NCBI GenBank assembly: GCA_937942935.1
Contig: CALDGT010000626.1
Location: forward strand, 1-5,406
DNA length: 5,406 nt
Direction of reading: 5' to 3'
DNA from: an uncultured Chloroflexota bacterium
GTDB taxonomy: Bacteria > Chloroflexota > Anaerolineae > Aggregatilineales > Phototrophicaceae
Position 1 is the stretch's first letter. Each line of letters begins with the position of its first letter. The position numbers and the translations under genes are program-made. A model generated the notes under the pieces. It made no database searches, was not told the origin of the DNA, and saw only the letters and a list, made by a program, of their open reading frames with translations. This document shows positions 4,854 to 5,406 of the stretch, piece by piece.

Positions 4854-5406
4854 CTAAGGTGTAAAGTGTTTCCAATGCCCTTCGGAGATGACTTCAACAC
4901 TTTCGCCAACTACTTTGATTGCGGTCTCATCATCAATGGCATAGCAGGGTATGGATAGAGTGGTAGCCCATTTTTCTGCGTGAGACATCGTGTTTTCTGG
5001 GAAAGTGGGGTAATCGAGGTGCGGGAAAATCGAGAAGTTGACCAGTCCCAATGTTTCATCGCTATTGGTAGGCGACTTCCAACCAACGAATTCTTGACCA
5101 ATGCGAGGCGTTACGACCATGCTCCCCGCACTCAGCCCTACCCAGACCATGTTGTCTAGTGACGGTAGAATATCTAACAACCCAGATTCACGTATCCAGT
5201 AGCTTAGGTACAGTGCATCGCCACCATCCACCAGCAAAACATCCGCCTTCTGTACCCATGAAACCCAGCGTTCTTTATCAAGGGTGGGTAGGGCGGTCAG
5301 TTCCAGAACACCCACAGATTTCCAACCCAACTCACACATATATGAGGGAGTCGGTTGCCCAGTGATAAACTCCCATGCTTTGTCAGGTGTGCCGTAGGGG
5401 TGGGCA
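4854..5406 (-). CDS. S51-family serine peptidase (peptidase E-like), 5' end outside the window
   Basis: The C-terminal 183 residues of a class I glutamine-amidotransferase-fold peptidase; the N-terminus lies beyond position 5406. The frame is open to the edge: 22 codons (AHPYGTPDKAWEFITGQ and on) precede the first internal Met at 5339, which is therefore not the real start. Family marks, counted from that Met, are VDGGDALYL (37-45), the nucleophile elbow GLSAGSMV (68-75, Ser70), and PHLDYP (106-111) with His107 as the likely catalytic histidine, then CYAIDDETAI (132-141). S51 members include the aspartyl dipeptidase PepE and cyanophycinase; this one is nearer the short PepE/YgaJ-like group. 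It is probably cytoplasmic. A strong terminator follows directly, so it is the last gene of its unit. The exact substrate cannot be read from the sequence. Confidence 0.88.
   Translation of the reverse strand, partial: AHPYGTPDKAWEFITGQPTPSYMCELGWKSVGVLELTALPTLDKERWVSWVQKADVLLVDGGDALYLSYWIRESGLLDILPSLDNMVWVGLSAGSMVVTPRIGQEFVGWKSPTNSDETLGLVNFSIFPHLDYPTFPENTMSHAEKWATTLSIPCYAIDDETAIKVVGESVEVISEGHWKHFTP

Noticed and set aside
4854..5339. Start of the peptidase at the internal Met at 5339
   Set aside because: The frame stays open without a stop to the window edge with peptidase-like sequence, and a start here would remove the N-terminal part of the fold.

Overview
All six genes found here lie on the minus strand, so the window is best read from its right end to its left. 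The organism is bacterial, with moderate GC by eye. The style of the genes (a divergent seryl-tRNA synthetase, a soluble PAS sensor kinase, a DoxX-like/VOC dioxygenase pair) makes me lean toward Chloroflexota, but that is an impression and was not tested against any database. I saw no mobile element, CRISPR array, tRNA or rRNA.

Layout, right to left. (1) 4854-5406: the 3' part of an S51-family serine peptidase gene (peptidase E-like), cut by the window edge and closed by a strong intrinsic terminator (4808-4839). (2) 2942-4794: a compact regulatory and catabolic/stress unit made of a strong promoter (TTGACA-17-TAAAAT), a palindromic operator, a MarR-family regulator, a second inverted repeat sharing the operator half-sites, a small four-helix DoxX-like membrane protein, and a two-domain VOC protein resembling catechol-2,3-dioxygenase CatE. 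It ends in a second strong terminator (2838-2878). The pairing of a DoxX-type protein with a CatE-type dioxygenase under a MarR-type repressor parallels the Bacillus catDE arrangement, which responds to catechols and quinones. (3) 1669-2805: a soluble PAS + HATPase sensor-kinase-like protein whose H-box region appears to lack the phosphoacceptor histidine. No response regulator is beside it. (4) 1440-1641: a third terminator whose hairpin overlaps a good promoter (TTGATA-18-TATGAT), then a previously unlisted 44-codon single-pass membrane protein gene. (5) 12-1436: serS, starting 3 nt after the small gene's stop, with its Shine-Dalgarno sequence inside the small gene's last codons. The encoded synthetase has an apparent insertion in its tRNA-binding helical arm.

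How the parts work together: three strong intrinsic terminators, each oriented with the genes, separate four transcription units: peptidase, marR-doxX-catE, the kinase, and the small membrane protein with serS. The most informative signals are the 12-bp palindrome TTAGCAAGCTAA over the probable marR transcription start and its 10/12 relative just upstream of doxX. Together they predict one MarR-type repressor controlling both itself and the DoxX/dioxygenase pair.
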